DNA of 60,026 nucleotides from positions 1-60,026 of the forward strand of contig JAKQLB010000318.1 in the NCBI GenBank assembly GCA_029567375.1, in the 5' to 3' direction. Below, in pieces: positions 40,866 through 49,746 of this stretch (positions within the stretch are counted from its first letter, which is position 1; every line of letters starts with the position of its first letter). The position numbers and the translations under genes are program-made. Source of the DNA: Bacteroidota bacterium (lineage in GTDB: Bacteria > Bacteroidota > Bacteroidia > Bacteroidales > UBA932). The notes below the pieces were generated by a model that made no database searches, was not told the DNA's origin, and saw only the letters and a list, made by a program, of their open reading frames with translations.

Positions 40866-43196
40866 ATGAACAAATTTCTTCGTTTATTAGTTATACTGTT
40901 ATTGATGTCTGCAAATCATTTATCCGCTCAAAATTCACCGTTAGGTTACGTGAATCCCATGGTTGGCACAAAAAGCATGGGACACACTTTTCCGGGGGCA
41001 TGCGCTCCTTTCGGTTTGGTTCAGTTAAGCCCCGATACGGAAATGATTCCTCACAATATCGACGGTATTTATCAACCCGATGCATATAAATATTGTGCCG
41101 GTTACCAATATGATGATAAAACCATTGTGGGGTTCAGTCATACCCATTTTAACGGGACGGGGCATTCCGATTTGGGTGATATTCTGATAATGCCTATGAC
41201 CGGCGAGGTAAAGTTGGATATGGGAACCGAAGAAAATCCCGAGAGCGGATATCGTTCACGATTCAGTCACGATGATGAGAAAGCGGAAGCCGGCTACTAC
41301 TCTATCCTTTTGCAGGATTATGGGATTCTTGCAGAAATGACCGCAACAGAACGGGTAGGGGTACATCGCTACACCTTCCCGCAAGAGACGAAAACCGGAC
41401 ATATCATTCTCGATTTGGATTATGGGATTTACAATTATGACGGCAAAGTGCTAATGGCGAATCTACGCGTGGAAGATGAATATACTCTTACAGGTTACCG
41501 TATTACCCGCGGATGGTCGAGAATGAATTACACCCATTTTGCCGTGAAGTTTTCCAAACCCATCCAAAACTATGGTTGTCGTAACAAAGAAAAAGTACTC
41601 TATACCGGCTTTTGGCGGAAATTTGATATGACCGAAAACTTCCCTGAAATGTTTGGAAAACACCTGACAGCCTATTTTGATTTCGATTTTTCCGACGGCG
41701 AGCCTCTCGTGATTAAGGTTGCACTCTCTCCTGTGGATTGCCGTGGTGCAATGAAAAACCTGGAAGCTGAAACCGGCGGAAAATCCTTTGAGGATATTCG
41801 CAATGAAACTCAGCGGAAATGGGAAAAAGAACTTAGCTGCATCCAATTTGAAGCCGATGAAGAGACAAAATATGTTTTTTATACAGCACTCTATCATACC
41901 ATGATAAACCCTTCCGTTTATCAAGATGTGGACGGGCGATATCGTGGCATCGACCACAATATTCATCAAGCTGAACAAGGAGAAACCAACTACACGGTTT
42001 TCTCGGTTTGGGACACATTTCGCGCACAACATCCGCTTATGAATCTTATAAAGCCCGTACGAAGCGCCCAATTCGTCAACTCCATGTTAAATCACTATAA
42101 ACAAAGTGTACACAAAGCTTTGCCGGTATGGTCACATATGGGAAACGAAAACTGGTGTATGATTGGTTTTCACTCCGTCTCAGCACTTTCAGACGCAATT
42201 GCCAAGGGATTGGATATCGATAAAGAGCTAGCATTGGAAGCTTGTGTGAATAGCTCCAATGTTGACTATTTTGACGGCACGGGCGAATATAAAAAATATG
42301 GATATGTGCCTTTGGAAAGAAGCTCATCGGCTGCTTCTATTACATTGGAATACAGTTATGACGATTGGACCATTCACGAGCTGGCAAATCGTTTAAACAA
42401 AATTGAAATTAGTCAGGAGTACGCACGTCGGGCCCTGAATTACCGCAATATCTTCGACCCTTCCCTGCATTTTGCCCGTCCAAGACTTAAAGATGGAACA
42501 TTTAAAGAGGATTTTGACCTGTTGGATACACATGGGCAGGGTTTTATTGAAGGAAATTCGTGGAATTACTCCTTTTTTGTGCCTCACGATGTTAACGGAT
42601 TGATAAATGAAATGGGTGGCGAGAAACAATTTGTTCGCCGTCTTGATTCGCTTTTCACTATGCATCTTCCTGCCAAATATTTCGAAAAAACCGAAGATAT
42701 CAACGAAGAGGGCCTGATGGGTAACTATGTACATGGAAATGAACCAAGTCATCATGTAGCCTATTTGTACAAATGGACGAACGAACCGTGGAAGTCTGAA
42801 TACCGCCTTCACGAAATTATGCGGCAGATGTACAAAAACAAAATAGACGGACTGTCGGGCAACGACGATTGCGGACAAATGTCGGCCTGGTATATATTTT
42901 CGGCACTCGGTTTTTACCCCGTTTGTCCCGGTTCCGACCAATACGTAATCGGCTCGCCCAAGACAAAAGAAACGACCATTCATTTGGAAAATGGAAAAAC
43001 ATTCACCGTTAAAACCGAAAATTTATCCGATAAAAACGTTTATGTAAAATCCATAAAGCTTAACGGCAAAAAATATGAAAGGCATTTCATAACACATTCG
43101 GATATCCTCAAAGGTGGTGAAATGCTTTTTGAAATGAGCAATAGGCCAAACAGAAAGTCCGCCTATTACGCTAGACCCTATTCTTTTACAGAATAA
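40866..43196 (+). CDS. GH92 family alpha-mannosidase, exported
   Basis: A 776-residue glycoside hydrolase of family 92 with a signal peptide (residues 1-22). The family features are VNPMVGTKSMGHTFPGACAPFGLVQLSPD at the N terminus, VWDTFRAQHPLMNL in the middle and GNDDCGQMSAWYIFSALGFYPVCPG near the C terminus, which contains catalytic-site residues. GH92 enzymes are calcium-dependent exo-alpha-mannosidases that trim host or yeast glycans in gut Bacteroidota; linkage specificity cannot be told from this. There is no SusC/SusD pair nearby. It is a single gene with its own terminator. Confidence 0.94.
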   Translation: MNKFLRLLVILLLMSANHLSAQNSPLGYVNPMVGTKSMGHTFPGACAPFGLVQLSPDTEMIPHNIDGIYQPDAYKYCAGYQYDDKTIVGFSHTHFNGTGHSDLGDILIMPMTGEVKLDMGTEENPESGYRSRFSHDDEKAEAGYYSILLQDYGILAEMTATERVGVHRYTFPQETKTGHIILDLDYGIYNYDGKVLMANLRVEDEYTLTGYRITRGWSRMNYTHFAVKFSKPIQNYGCRNKEKVLYTGFWRKFDMTENFPEMFGKHLTAYFDFDFSDGEPLVIKVALSPVDCRGAMKNLEAETGGKSFEDIRNETQRKWEKELSCIQFEADEETKYVFYTALYHTMINPSVYQDVDGRYRGIDHNIHQAEQGETNYTVFSVWDTFRAQHPLMNLIKPVRSAQFVNSMLNHYKQSVHKALPVWSHMGNENWCMIGFHSVSALSDAIAKGLDIDKELALEACVNSSNVDYFDGTGEYKKYGYVPLERSSSAASITLEYSYDDWTIHELANRLNKIEISQEYARRALNYRNIFDPSLHFARPRLKDGTFKEDFDLLDTHGQGFIEGNSWNYSFFVPHDVNGLINEMGGEKQFVRRLDSLFTMHLPAKYFEKTEDINEEGLMGNYVHGNEPSHHVAYLYKWTNEPWKSEYRLHEIMRQMYKNKIDGLSGNDDCGQMSAWYIFSALGFYPVCPGSDQYVIGSPKTKETTIHLENGKTFTVKTENLSDKNVYVKSIKLNGKKYERHFITHSDILKGGEMLFEMSNRPNRKSAYYARPYSFTE

Positions 43197-43212
43197 CAGC
43201 TTCGAAACAGAA

Positions 43213-43252
43213 AGATAGTATTGAATATGACACACTAAATTCAATACTATTT
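43213..43252. terminator. Bidirectional terminator between GH92 and ilvA
   Basis: ATAGTATTGAAT pairs perfectly with its complement across 12 bases of loop, extended by weaker pairs to A-rich and T-rich flanks. It lies between two convergent genes. Confidence 0.65.
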
Positions 43253-43274
43253 ACTTTAAACCAGGAACTTAACT

Positions 43275-44510
43275 TTATTTCAATATTTTATACTGCCAGC
43301 CCTTAGCTTTTAGCTCATTACCTACTATTTCAAGCTGCGAGGTGTCTTGCAAGTTAAAGGTTATTGTGACCTGTACATATCCTACCGGAACGTTGGTAAT
43401 GGAACGTTCGTGTTCAATATCGTGAATAGAAGCGCGTAATTTTTCCAAAATACTAATAATTTGGCTTAACATACCGGCTTGATCGGGAATGAGAACTGCT
43501 ATTCTGGCTCTTAATCCCTGGCCTATAACATCTTTTTCGATAATTTGCTCCAAAATACTGGTATTTATATTACCACCGCTAATAACTGCAACTACATTTT
43601 TATTTTCAACATCTACTTTTTTGTTCAAAATTGCCGCTAAAGAGGCAGCACCGGAGGGTTCCGACAAGTTTTTGGCACGTTGTAGCAAATTAAAACAAAC
43701 TTGCGCTATTTCATTGTCATTTACCACAACAACATCATCAACATATTTTTTAACTATTTCGAAGTTGAGATTTCCGGGAGCTTTAACTGCAATTCCGTCT
43801 GCTATCGTATTTCCTGACACAAAAGGTGTAAGCACGCCATTGTCAAGTGAAACTCGCATGCTATGTGCACCTTCAGCTTCTACACCAATAACTTTAATGT
43901 TTGGATTCATGCTCTTTAAAGCAATGGCAATTCCCGAAATAAGTCCGCCACCGCCAATAGGCACAAAAACCATATCTATGTCATCCAACTGTTCAAATAT
44001 TTCCAAACCTATCGTGCCGGCTCCTGCTATAATATCGGGATGATTGTATGGATGAACAAAAACAGCTCCGGACTCTTCAAGATAATCCATGGCGGCTTCA
44101 TAGGCATCGTTAAAACTGTCGCCTCTTAAAATCACATTGGCTCCGTAACCTCTGGTTGCTATAACCTTTATCGGGGGAGCAAATTCGGGCATAAAAATGG
44201 TACTCTTGACACCTAACTTCGTAGCAGCATAAGCTACACCTTGCGCATGATTTCCTGCCGAAGCACAAAGCACACCGCGTTCTTTATCTTCAGGGCCTAA
44301 CCGGCTGATATGGTTGTAAGCTCCGCGTATTTTGAATGAACCTGTAGATTGTAAGTTTTCAAGTTTCAAATAGACTTGTGCTCCAACCATGTTAGAAAAG
44401 GATTTGCTACGTTCCAAATCCGTGCGTTTTACTATTTTCTCTAAATTCTTTTTCGCCTTTATTATGTCTGATAATGCAGGCATAGGCATATCACATATAC
44501 TTTTACTCAT
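43275..44510 (-). CDS. ilvA: Threonine ammonia-lyase
   Basis: A 411-residue PLP enzyme that converts threonine to 2-oxobutanoate, the first step toward isoleucine. The PLP lysine is in TGSFKIRGAYN, the phosphate-binding loop is GGGGLISGIA, and a single ACT-like domain occupies the last ~80 residues (RIAVLIPDQAGMLSQIISILEKL). This is the shorter one-ACT form rather than the ~510-residue two-domain IlvA, so its feedback properties may differ. It stands alone with no other branched-chain genes nearby. Confidence 0.93.
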   Translation of the reverse strand: MSKSICDMPMPALSDIIKAKKNLEKIVKRTDLERSKSFSNMVGAQVYLKLENLQSTGSFKIRGAYNHISRLGPEDKERGVLCASAGNHAQGVAYAATKLGVKSTIFMPEFAPPIKVIATRGYGANVILRGDSFNDAYEAAMDYLEESGAVFVHPYNHPDIIAGAGTIGLEIFEQLDDIDMVFVPIGGGGLISGIAIALKSMNPNIKVIGVEAEGAHSMRVSLDNGVLTPFVSGNTIADGIAVKAPGNLNFEIVKKYVDDVVVVNDNEIAQVCFNLLQRAKNLSEPSGAASLAAILNKKVDVENKNVVAVISGGNINTSILEQIIEKDVIGQGLRARIAVLIPDQAGMLSQIISILEKLRASIHDIEHERSITNVPVGYVQVTITFNLQDTSQLEIVGNELKAKGWQYKILK

Positions 44511-44599
44511 TGCTATTATTTTTATTACAAATTTACATCAATTTAGTTCAATTTGAAAAGCCTTTAATAATGATAATCATCCGGTTGTAGAGACCGACA

Positions 44600-44782
44600 T
44601 TATTTTCTCAATTTTTCCTCTATTATAGCACCTATTACGCACGCCAATGCAAAGCCGGCTGAAAAGACAATAGCCCACCAAATTTCCGCATCCGGCTTAA
44701 ACACCAGATAGAGTGTAATGGCTATACTATAACAGCAAAAGAAATGGGCAAGCCTCTTCTTGACTGACTCCGGAATTTTCAT
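44600..44782 (-). CDS. Small two-helix membrane protein
   Basis: A 60-residue protein starting MKIPESVKKRLAHFF, with two membrane helices (about residues 12-25 and 34-53) joined by a short loop with Asp and Glu, and a basic tail EEKLRK. I do not recognise it; it resembles small Bacteroidales inner-membrane proteins of unknown role. The ATG at 44782 is preferred to an upstream start overlapping the aldo/keto reductase gene. The 89 bases to ilvA show no clear structure. Confidence 0.6.
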   Translation of the reverse strand: MKIPESVKKRLAHFFCCYSIAITLYLVFKPDAEIWWAIVFSAGFALACVIGAIIEEKLRK

Positions 44783-44834
44783 TCTAAAGGTTATTTCTTG
44801 GTACGAAAAAAATGACCAAGTCGCACTAAATGTT

Positions 44835-46148
44835 CTATTGTAGTGATTGAACCAACTTTGTAATACGCTCCATTTCGTCAGCAATCTTCAGGCGCTGAGG
44901 ACAACTGCGCTCGCACCTACCACAGAGTCTGCATTTGTCGGCCCGCGCTTCCTCGGGGATAGAATAATAGCCCTCAAGGAAAATCTTTTTCCTGCGCTCA
45001 AACTCCTCAGGACTCTGGCTGTCACGCTCGGGGATATTGCTCTCGTTCACGCACTTGTTGTAGTGCATGAAATTGGCGGGAATATCCACTCCGAATTTAC
45101 AAGGCATACAGTACTTACAGGCCGTACACCTGATAGGACGTGTCTTGAGGAAAATGTTCAGAGCCTTGTCCAGAGCCACACGCTCCTCATCGTTAAGTGG
45201 TTGGAATTCGGTGGAGAGAGTATGGACATTGTCCACCACATGCTCCATTGCACTCATACCGCTCAGTATGGTAAGCACTCCGGGCAGCGAAGCTACATAT
45301 CTCAATGCCCAGGATGCAATACTCTTGTCGGGGTGCACCCCTTTCAGCACCGCTTCGGCATCAGGATTGAGCTTGGCAAGCATACCGCCGCGAATGGGCT
45401 CCATTACTATACAGGGAATATCTTTTTCCTCGAGCCTTTTGTAGAGATATTTGGCATCAATCTGATCCCAATCGTGGTAGTTTAACTGAATCTGTACGAA
45501 GTCCCAATCATATTTTTCGAGCATCTTGTCAAATAACTCATTTGACCCATGAAAGGAGAATCCGAGATTGCGAATGCGACCGGCTTTCTTCTCTTCAATG
45601 AGATAGTCGAGGGTACCGATTTCTTCATATACACGTACATAGTCCGCTTCGCGGCTTATGGAGTGGAGCAAATAATAATCGAAATAATCCACCTGGCAAC
45701 GTTCCAGCTGGGTTGCAAAAATTTCCTTAGCCTTATCGAGAGAAGTGACCATCCAGCCTGGCATCTTGGTCGCCAGATAAAAACTCGCGCGCGGATAGCG
45801 TTTGAGTGCCTTACCGGCAAATATCTCCGATGTGCCGCCATGATAATTGAAGGCGGTATCAAAATAATTGACTCCGTGCTTATAGGCATAGTCAATCATT
45901 TTGAGTGACAATTCTTCATCGATGGACTTGTCGGAAAGGGTCGGGAAGCGCATCATCCCGAATCCCAAAAGAGGAGCCATATTGGAAGTCCCTTTTTGTT
46001 TGCGTCTGGCCACCATTGGCTCTTTAGGCTCTACTTCGCGGGCTGAAATGGAACTGATGCCGGTTGTAGCCATAGCCACACCAATAATACCGGTACCGAA
46101 AAGTTTCAAGGCTTCGCGCCGGGAAAGCTGGTTCTTCTTTTTTTCCAT
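44835..46148 (-). CDS. Aldo/keto reductase with C-terminal 4Fe-4S domain, Tat signal
   Basis: A 437-residue protein combining an N-terminal twin-arginine signal (SRREALKLFGTGIIGVAM), an aldo/keto reductase barrel (LGFGMMRFP, FDTAFNYHG with the catalytic Tyr, YYLLHS, NLGFSFHG) and a ferredoxin-like tail with CTACKYCMPC and CRLCGRCERSCPQ. The tail should bind iron-sulfur clusters, so electrons may come from clusters instead of or besides NADPH. Substrate unknown. The start at 46148 (MEKKKNQ) puts the signal at the N terminus. The gene is divergent from yifB. Confidence 0.9.
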   Translation of the reverse strand: MEKKKNQLSRREALKLFGTGIIGVAMATTGISSISAREVEPKEPMVARRKQKGTSNMAPLLGFGMMRFPTLSDKSIDEELSLKMIDYAYKHGVNYFDTAFNYHGGTSEIFAGKALKRYPRASFYLATKMPGWMVTSLDKAKEIFATQLERCQVDYFDYYLLHSISREADYVRVYEEIGTLDYLIEEKKAGRIRNLGFSFHGSNELFDKMLEKYDWDFVQIQLNYHDWDQIDAKYLYKRLEEKDIPCIVMEPIRGGMLAKLNPDAEAVLKGVHPDKSIASWALRYVASLPGVLTILSGMSAMEHVVDNVHTLSTEFQPLNDEERVALDKALNIFLKTRPIRCTACKYCMPCKFGVDIPANFMHYNKCVNESNIPERDSQSPEEFERRKKIFLEGYYSIPEEARADKCRLCGRCERSCPQRLKIADEMERITKLVQSLQ

Positions 46149-46211
46149 ATGTATAAATGTTTGAAAATGGTTTGAAACAATTGTATCCATTTACAAGTGG
46201 ATTACATCATA

Positions 46212-46219
46212 CAAAAATA
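46212..46219 (-). promoter_or_regulatory. -7 box for the aldo/keto reductase gene
   Basis: TATTTTTG on the minus strand, 64 bases before the ATG, matches TAnnTTTG. No clear -33 element. Confidence 0.4.
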
Positions 46220-46326
46220 GATTTTTCATCTGACAAGTGCAATAGTGTGCAAAACTTTTGATTTCAGATAGAGATTTGTGTCACTTTTTCGGAATTCTAC
46301 AAATAATAGCGTTTAAACGTGTATAA

Positions 46327-46368
46327 ACGGCTCTGGGTTGCAGAGAGCCGTATCGCAACCTATTTTTG
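46327..46368 (+). promoter_or_regulatory. yifB promoter with an operator-like dyad
   Basis: TTG at 46338-46340, a 20-base spacer and TATTTTTG at 46361-46368 form a good -33/-7 pair; the ATG is at 46378, so the message is nearly leaderless. A perfect dyad ACGGCTCT-N9-AGAGCCGT (46327-46351) covers the -33 element, and a second one, GGTTGC-N13-GCAACC (46336-46360), fills the spacer. A repressor site is the natural reading. Confidence 0.5.
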
Positions 46369-46377
46369 CTATAAAAA

Positions 46378-47907
46378 ATGTTGTGCAAGACTTATTGTGC
46401 CACCTGCATAGGAATAACGGCAGTGACGGTGACGGTGGAGGTGGATCTTTCCAATGGTATCGGCATACATCTGGTTGGGCTACCGGACAATGCAGTCAAA
46501 GAGAGTCTGCTGCGCGTAACTACGGCCCTATCCACTTACGGATACAGGATTCCCGGACGCAAATTGGTCTTCAATCTCGCGCCCGCCGATATACGTAAAG
46601 AGGGCTCATCCTACGATCTGGCCATAGCCATAGGGCTGTTGGCGGTATCGGAGCAGGCATATTTGCCCGGATGCAGCCAATATATTATGCTCGGAGAACT
46701 TTCACTGGACGGTAGCATCCGCACTGTAACCGGCGCACTTCCAATCGCCGAACACGCCAAAGAAATGGGATTCAAAGGGTGCATTTTTCCGAAGGAATCG
46801 GCTTTAGAGGCTGCCGATGTAGAGGGAATCGACATCTATGGAGTCAGTACGCTAAATGAGGTGCTGGATATACTGCGCAATGATAATTGCTTCCATTTGC
46901 TGGTAGTACGCGACCCACAAGAGCCCGACCGACCACACTATTCGGAGGATTTTAAGGATGTAAAGGGTCAAAGATTAGCTAAGCGGGGGCTTGAAATTGC
47001 TGCAGCCGGCGGTCACAATCTCCTTTTAGTGGGCACACCGGGCAGCGGAAAGACCTTTATGGCCTCCTGTTTACCCTCGATACTGCCGCAAATGAGCAGA
47101 GATGAATCCATAGAGACCAGCAAAATATACTCTATTACGGGCAACCGCACCGGCAAACGGGGATTAATGTTGGAGCGTCCTTTCAGGAGTCCTCACCATA
47201 GCGCAAGTCTTGTCTCGCTTATAGGAGGCGGACAGAACGCTTCTCCGGGCGAGGTTTCACTCGCCCACAACGGCATTTTGTACCTCGACGAAATGGCCCA
47301 ATTCAGCAAAGTCATACTGGATGCACTGCGCCAACCTCTGGAGGATGGTAAAGTCACCATTTCCAGAGCACGCTACAAAGTAGAATATCCCGCATCCTTT
47401 ATGCTGATTGCCTCGACTAATCCATGCTCCTGCGGTTACTACGGTGATGATTCGCACAAATGCACCTGTACGCAATCAGCCGTGATGCGCTATATGTCCC
47501 GCATTTCGGGACCTATGTTGGACCGTCTGGATATGCATATTTTTGTAAAAGCAGTGAGTGGTGACGATCTCATAGCCGAGGGCGAAGAAGAACACAGCGA
47601 AGCCATTGCTAAAAGAGTATTGGCTGCCCGACAGATTCAATACGAACGTTTCAGGGGAGAAGGTATATTTACCAATTCTCAGATGAACGTGCGACAACTC
47701 AACACCTATTGCAAGGTCAGCAAAGAGCAGAAACGCTTCCTCAGGGATGTCATTCACCGGCTCAATCTATCAGCCCGTTCCTATAGCCGTATCCTCAAAT
47801 TGTCCCGTACCATTGCAGATATTGATGGCGATATTTTTATATCTTTGCAGCATATCAGCGAAGCCATACAATTTCGCAATCTGGACAGAGGCAATTTTTA
47901 TGATTGA
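46378..47907 (+). CDS. yifB: YifB/ComM family magnesium-chelatase-like AAA ATPase
   Basis: A 509-residue protein with an N-terminal Lon-protease-like fold (residues 1-170, GIGIHLVGLPDNAVKES), an AAA+ magnesium-chelatase domain with Walker A GTPGSGKT, RPFRSPHHSAS and LYLDEMAQF, and a C-terminal helical domain. In naturally competent bacteria ComM is a helicase that promotes branch migration of incoming DNA; most bacteria carry it without known competence. tsaE overlaps its 3' end by 8 bases. Confidence 0.93.
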   Translation: MLCKTYCATCIGITAVTVTVEVDLSNGIGIHLVGLPDNAVKESLLRVTTALSTYGYRIPGRKLVFNLAPADIRKEGSSYDLAIAIGLLAVSEQAYLPGCSQYIMLGELSLDGSIRTVTGALPIAEHAKEMGFKGCIFPKESALEAADVEGIDIYGVSTLNEVLDILRNDNCFHLLVVRDPQEPDRPHYSEDFKDVKGQRLAKRGLEIAAAGGHNLLLVGTPGSGKTFMASCLPSILPQMSRDESIETSKIYSITGNRTGKRGLMLERPFRSPHHSASLVSLIGGGQNASPGEVSLAHNGILYLDEMAQFSKVILDALRQPLEDGKVTISRARYKVEYPASFMLIASTNPCSCGYYGDDSHKCTCTQSAVMRYMSRISGPMLDRLDMHIFVKAVSGDDLIAEGEEEHSEAIAKRVLAARQIQYERFRGEGIFTNSQMNVRQLNTYCKVSKEQKRFLRDVIHRLNLSARSYSRILKLSRTIADIDGDIFISLQHISEAIQFRNLDRGNFYD

Positions 47908-48313
47908 AATTATCATCAACGGTACCGGTGACCTTCAAAGAGCTGCACGCGTTTTTCTCGAAAAGGCGGGCGATAGCAGGATAATCGCATTCTATGGCTC
48001 AATGGGGGCCGGTAAGACTACATTTATCACCGCATTGTGCCGCCAATTGGGAGTGAGGGATGTGGTCAACAGTCCCACTTTCACCATTGTCAATGAATAT
48101 GCCGATTCGAAAGGAAAGCGATTCTATCATTTCGACTTTTACCGCATCAATCGCCTCTCCGAAGCGATGGACATAGGCCTTTATGAATATTTTGATTCGG
48201 GTGAATACTGCTTTATAGAGTGGCCGGAGATGATAGAGGAACTGCTGCCGGAGGAAACTCTGAAGATCAACATTCTTGTGGATGACGCCGATACCAGAAG
48301 ACTATTATTCTAA
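47900..48313 (+). CDS. tsaE: tRNA threonylcarbamoyladenosine biosynthesis ATPase TsaE
   Basis: A 137-residue P-loop ATPase with Walker A GSMGAGKTT, SPTFTIVNEY and HFDFYRI, the TsaE signature set. It drives the TsaB-TsaD complex that transfers threonylcarbamoyl to A37 of ANN-decoding tRNAs. The start at 47900 gives the conserved MIEIIINGTGDL beginning and overlaps the end of yifB; a longer frame upstream is a by-product of the overlap. Its pathway partner tsaC is at 34849. Confidence 0.95.
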   Translation: MIEIIINGTGDLQRAARVFLEKAGDSRIIAFYGSMGAGKTTFITALCRQLGVRDVVNSPTFTIVNEYADSKGKRFYHFDFYRINRLSEAMDIGLYEYFDSGEYCFIEWPEMIEELLPEETLKINILVDDADTRRLLF

Positions 48314-48332
48314 AATTCTAATACCATTAATT

Positions 48333-49547
48333 ATGAGAAAATTCATATTCTCCATTGCAGCAATCATGCTTGCAGTTTCATTTTGCCAATGCTCTCCAAA
48401 AAGTCAGAATGATGAAACTGCCACGGATGTACCTCAGGAGCAAATCCTGGTAGGTGCCGAATCGCTTGACGAATATTTGCCTTTGCTTGAGGGGAAGAAG
48501 GTAGGCCTGCTCTCCAACCGGACCGGCATCCTTTCCAACGGCACTCACCTGCTCGACACCCTCCTTTCAAGTGAAATAAACGTAGTCTTCATTCTCTCGC
48601 CCGAACACGGTTTCAGAGGCGATGCCGATGCCGGCGAATTGGTAAGCAGTTCCGTTGACGAAAAGACCGGAATACCCATCCGTTCGCTCTATGACGGCAA
48701 AGGGGGCTATCCCACACAAGAAACAATGGATGAGATTGACATAATGGTCTTTGACCTTCAGGATGTAGGCTGTCGCTTCTATACCTATATCACTACCATG
48801 ACAAAAACAATGGAGGTCTGCGCCAAAAATGGCAAGAAAATGATCATAATGGACCGCCCCAATCCGATTGGATTCTATGTTGACGGTCCCATTCTAGACA
48901 TGAAATATAAATCTACGGTAGGCTATCTGCCCATACCTGTAGCACACGGTATGACTTTTGGCGAACTGGGCATGATGATAAACGGTGAAAAATGGCTGCC
49001 TGACGGCATTCAGTGCGATATTACCGTCATAAAATGCAAAAATTATACACACCAATCACGCTATACTCTTCCGGTTAAGCCTTCGCCCAATCTTCCCGAC
49101 ATGCGTTCGATATATCTCTATCCTTCGATGTGTTATTTTGAAGCTACTCCCGTCAGTCTCGGACGCGGTACTGACAAGGCATTCCAGATGTATGGCCACC
49201 CCAATATGAAGGGATACAAATATTCATTTACACCGCGCAGCGTGGATGGAGCAAAAAATCCCCCCCAGCTTGACAGAGAATGCTTCGGAGTGGACCTTCG
49301 TACTGAGCCACCTATAGAGCAGATCAATGCCGCAGGCATCAATCTCGAATATGTTATCGATGCATACCGCAACCTCAACCTCGACTCCCACTTCTTTCGT
49401 TCATTCTTTGAACTGCTCATAGGCCAAGACTACGTCAGAAAAATGATAATGTCCGGAGCTTCTGCCGAAGAAATTAAAGCAATGTGGGCCGAAGATGTCG
49501 CCTCATTTAAAGAACAAAGACGACCTTATCTACTATATGAGGAATAA
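48333..49547 (+). CDS. DUF1343 lipoprotein, exo-beta-N-acetylmuramidase NamZ-like
   Basis: A 404-residue protein with a lipoprotein-like signal (AVSFCQCS, Cys near residue 18-20) and the DUF1343 domain: GKKVGLLSNRTGIL, LSPEHGFRGDADAG, VFDLQDVGCRFYTYITTM and DRPNPIGF. Members studied in Bacillus and Tannerella remove terminal N-acetylmuramic acid from peptidoglycan fragments. It would act in the periplasm, possibly in wall recycling. It starts 19 bases after tsaE, so it is probably the third gene of the yifB operon. Confidence 0.9.
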   Translation: MRKFIFSIAAIMLAVSFCQCSPKSQNDETATDVPQEQILVGAESLDEYLPLLEGKKVGLLSNRTGILSNGTHLLDTLLSSEINVVFILSPEHGFRGDADAGELVSSSVDEKTGIPIRSLYDGKGGYPTQETMDEIDIMVFDLQDVGCRFYTYITTMTKTMEVCAKNGKKMIIMDRPNPIGFYVDGPILDMKYKSTVGYLPIPVAHGMTFGELGMMINGEKWLPDGIQCDITVIKCKNYTHQSRYTLPVKPSPNLPDMRSIYLYPSMCYFEATPVSLGRGTDKAFQMYGHPNMKGYKYSFTPRSVDGAKNPPQLDRECFGVDLRTEPPIEQINAAGINLEYVIDAYRNLNLDSHFFRSFFELLIGQDYVRKMIMSGASAEEIKAMWAEDVASFKEQRRPYLLYEE

Positions 49548-49548
49548 T

Positions 49549-49611
49549 GTATGTAGTGGGTAGTATGTAGTGGGTAGTATGTAGTTTGTAGTAGGGAGTG
49601 TGTAGTGTTGA
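49549..49611. repeat. Heptamer array F1, after namZ
   Basis: Nine in-phase units of the form GTNNGTA on the plus strand (GTATGTA and GTGGGTA alternate, then GTTTGTA, GTAGGGA, GTGTGTA, GTGTTGA), starting one base after the namZ stop. It is the most regular array, with identical units alternating every 14 bases. Confidence 0.8.
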
Positions 49612-49632
49612 GGAGTTCAGAAGGATTCGAAA

Positions 49633-49681
49633 CTAGAAACTAATAACTTACTCCTTACTCGGAACTTAGAACTCAGAACTC
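49633..49681. repeat. Heptamer array F2, opposite orientation
   Basis: Seven units whose minus strand reads GAGTTCT, GAGTTCT, AAGTTCC, GAGTAAG, GAGTAAG and two degenerate members. The G-rich strand is the coding strand of the convergent gene at 49747-50961, so F1 and F2 point toward each other, as their genes do. A terminator hairpin follows directly. Confidence 0.75.
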
Positions 49682-49729
49682 ATAAATAATAGAGAAGCGA
49701 TCCTAAGGGGTCGCTTCTCTATTATTTAT
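49682..49729. terminator. Bidirectional terminator between namZ and the barrel gene
   Basis: A perfect 19-bp inverted repeat (left arm 49682-49700, right arm 49711-49729) with a 10-base loop. The GC-rich inner part AGAAGCGA and AT-rich outer part give U-runs on both strands. Confidence 0.9.
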
Positions 49730-49746
49730 ATATATAGGTTATGTCG

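Noticed and set aside
46327-46360. A pseudoknot or riboswitch in the yifB leader
   Set aside because: The predicted transcription start is downstream of the dyads, and the loop crossing the 8-bp stem would be only 3 bases, too short for a pseudoknot.
9304-49681. The short arrays as CRISPR-like or satellite elements
   Set aside because: Units are 7 bases with no spacers and no cas genes are present; periodicity without unit identity does not fit a CRISPR array or a simple satellite.
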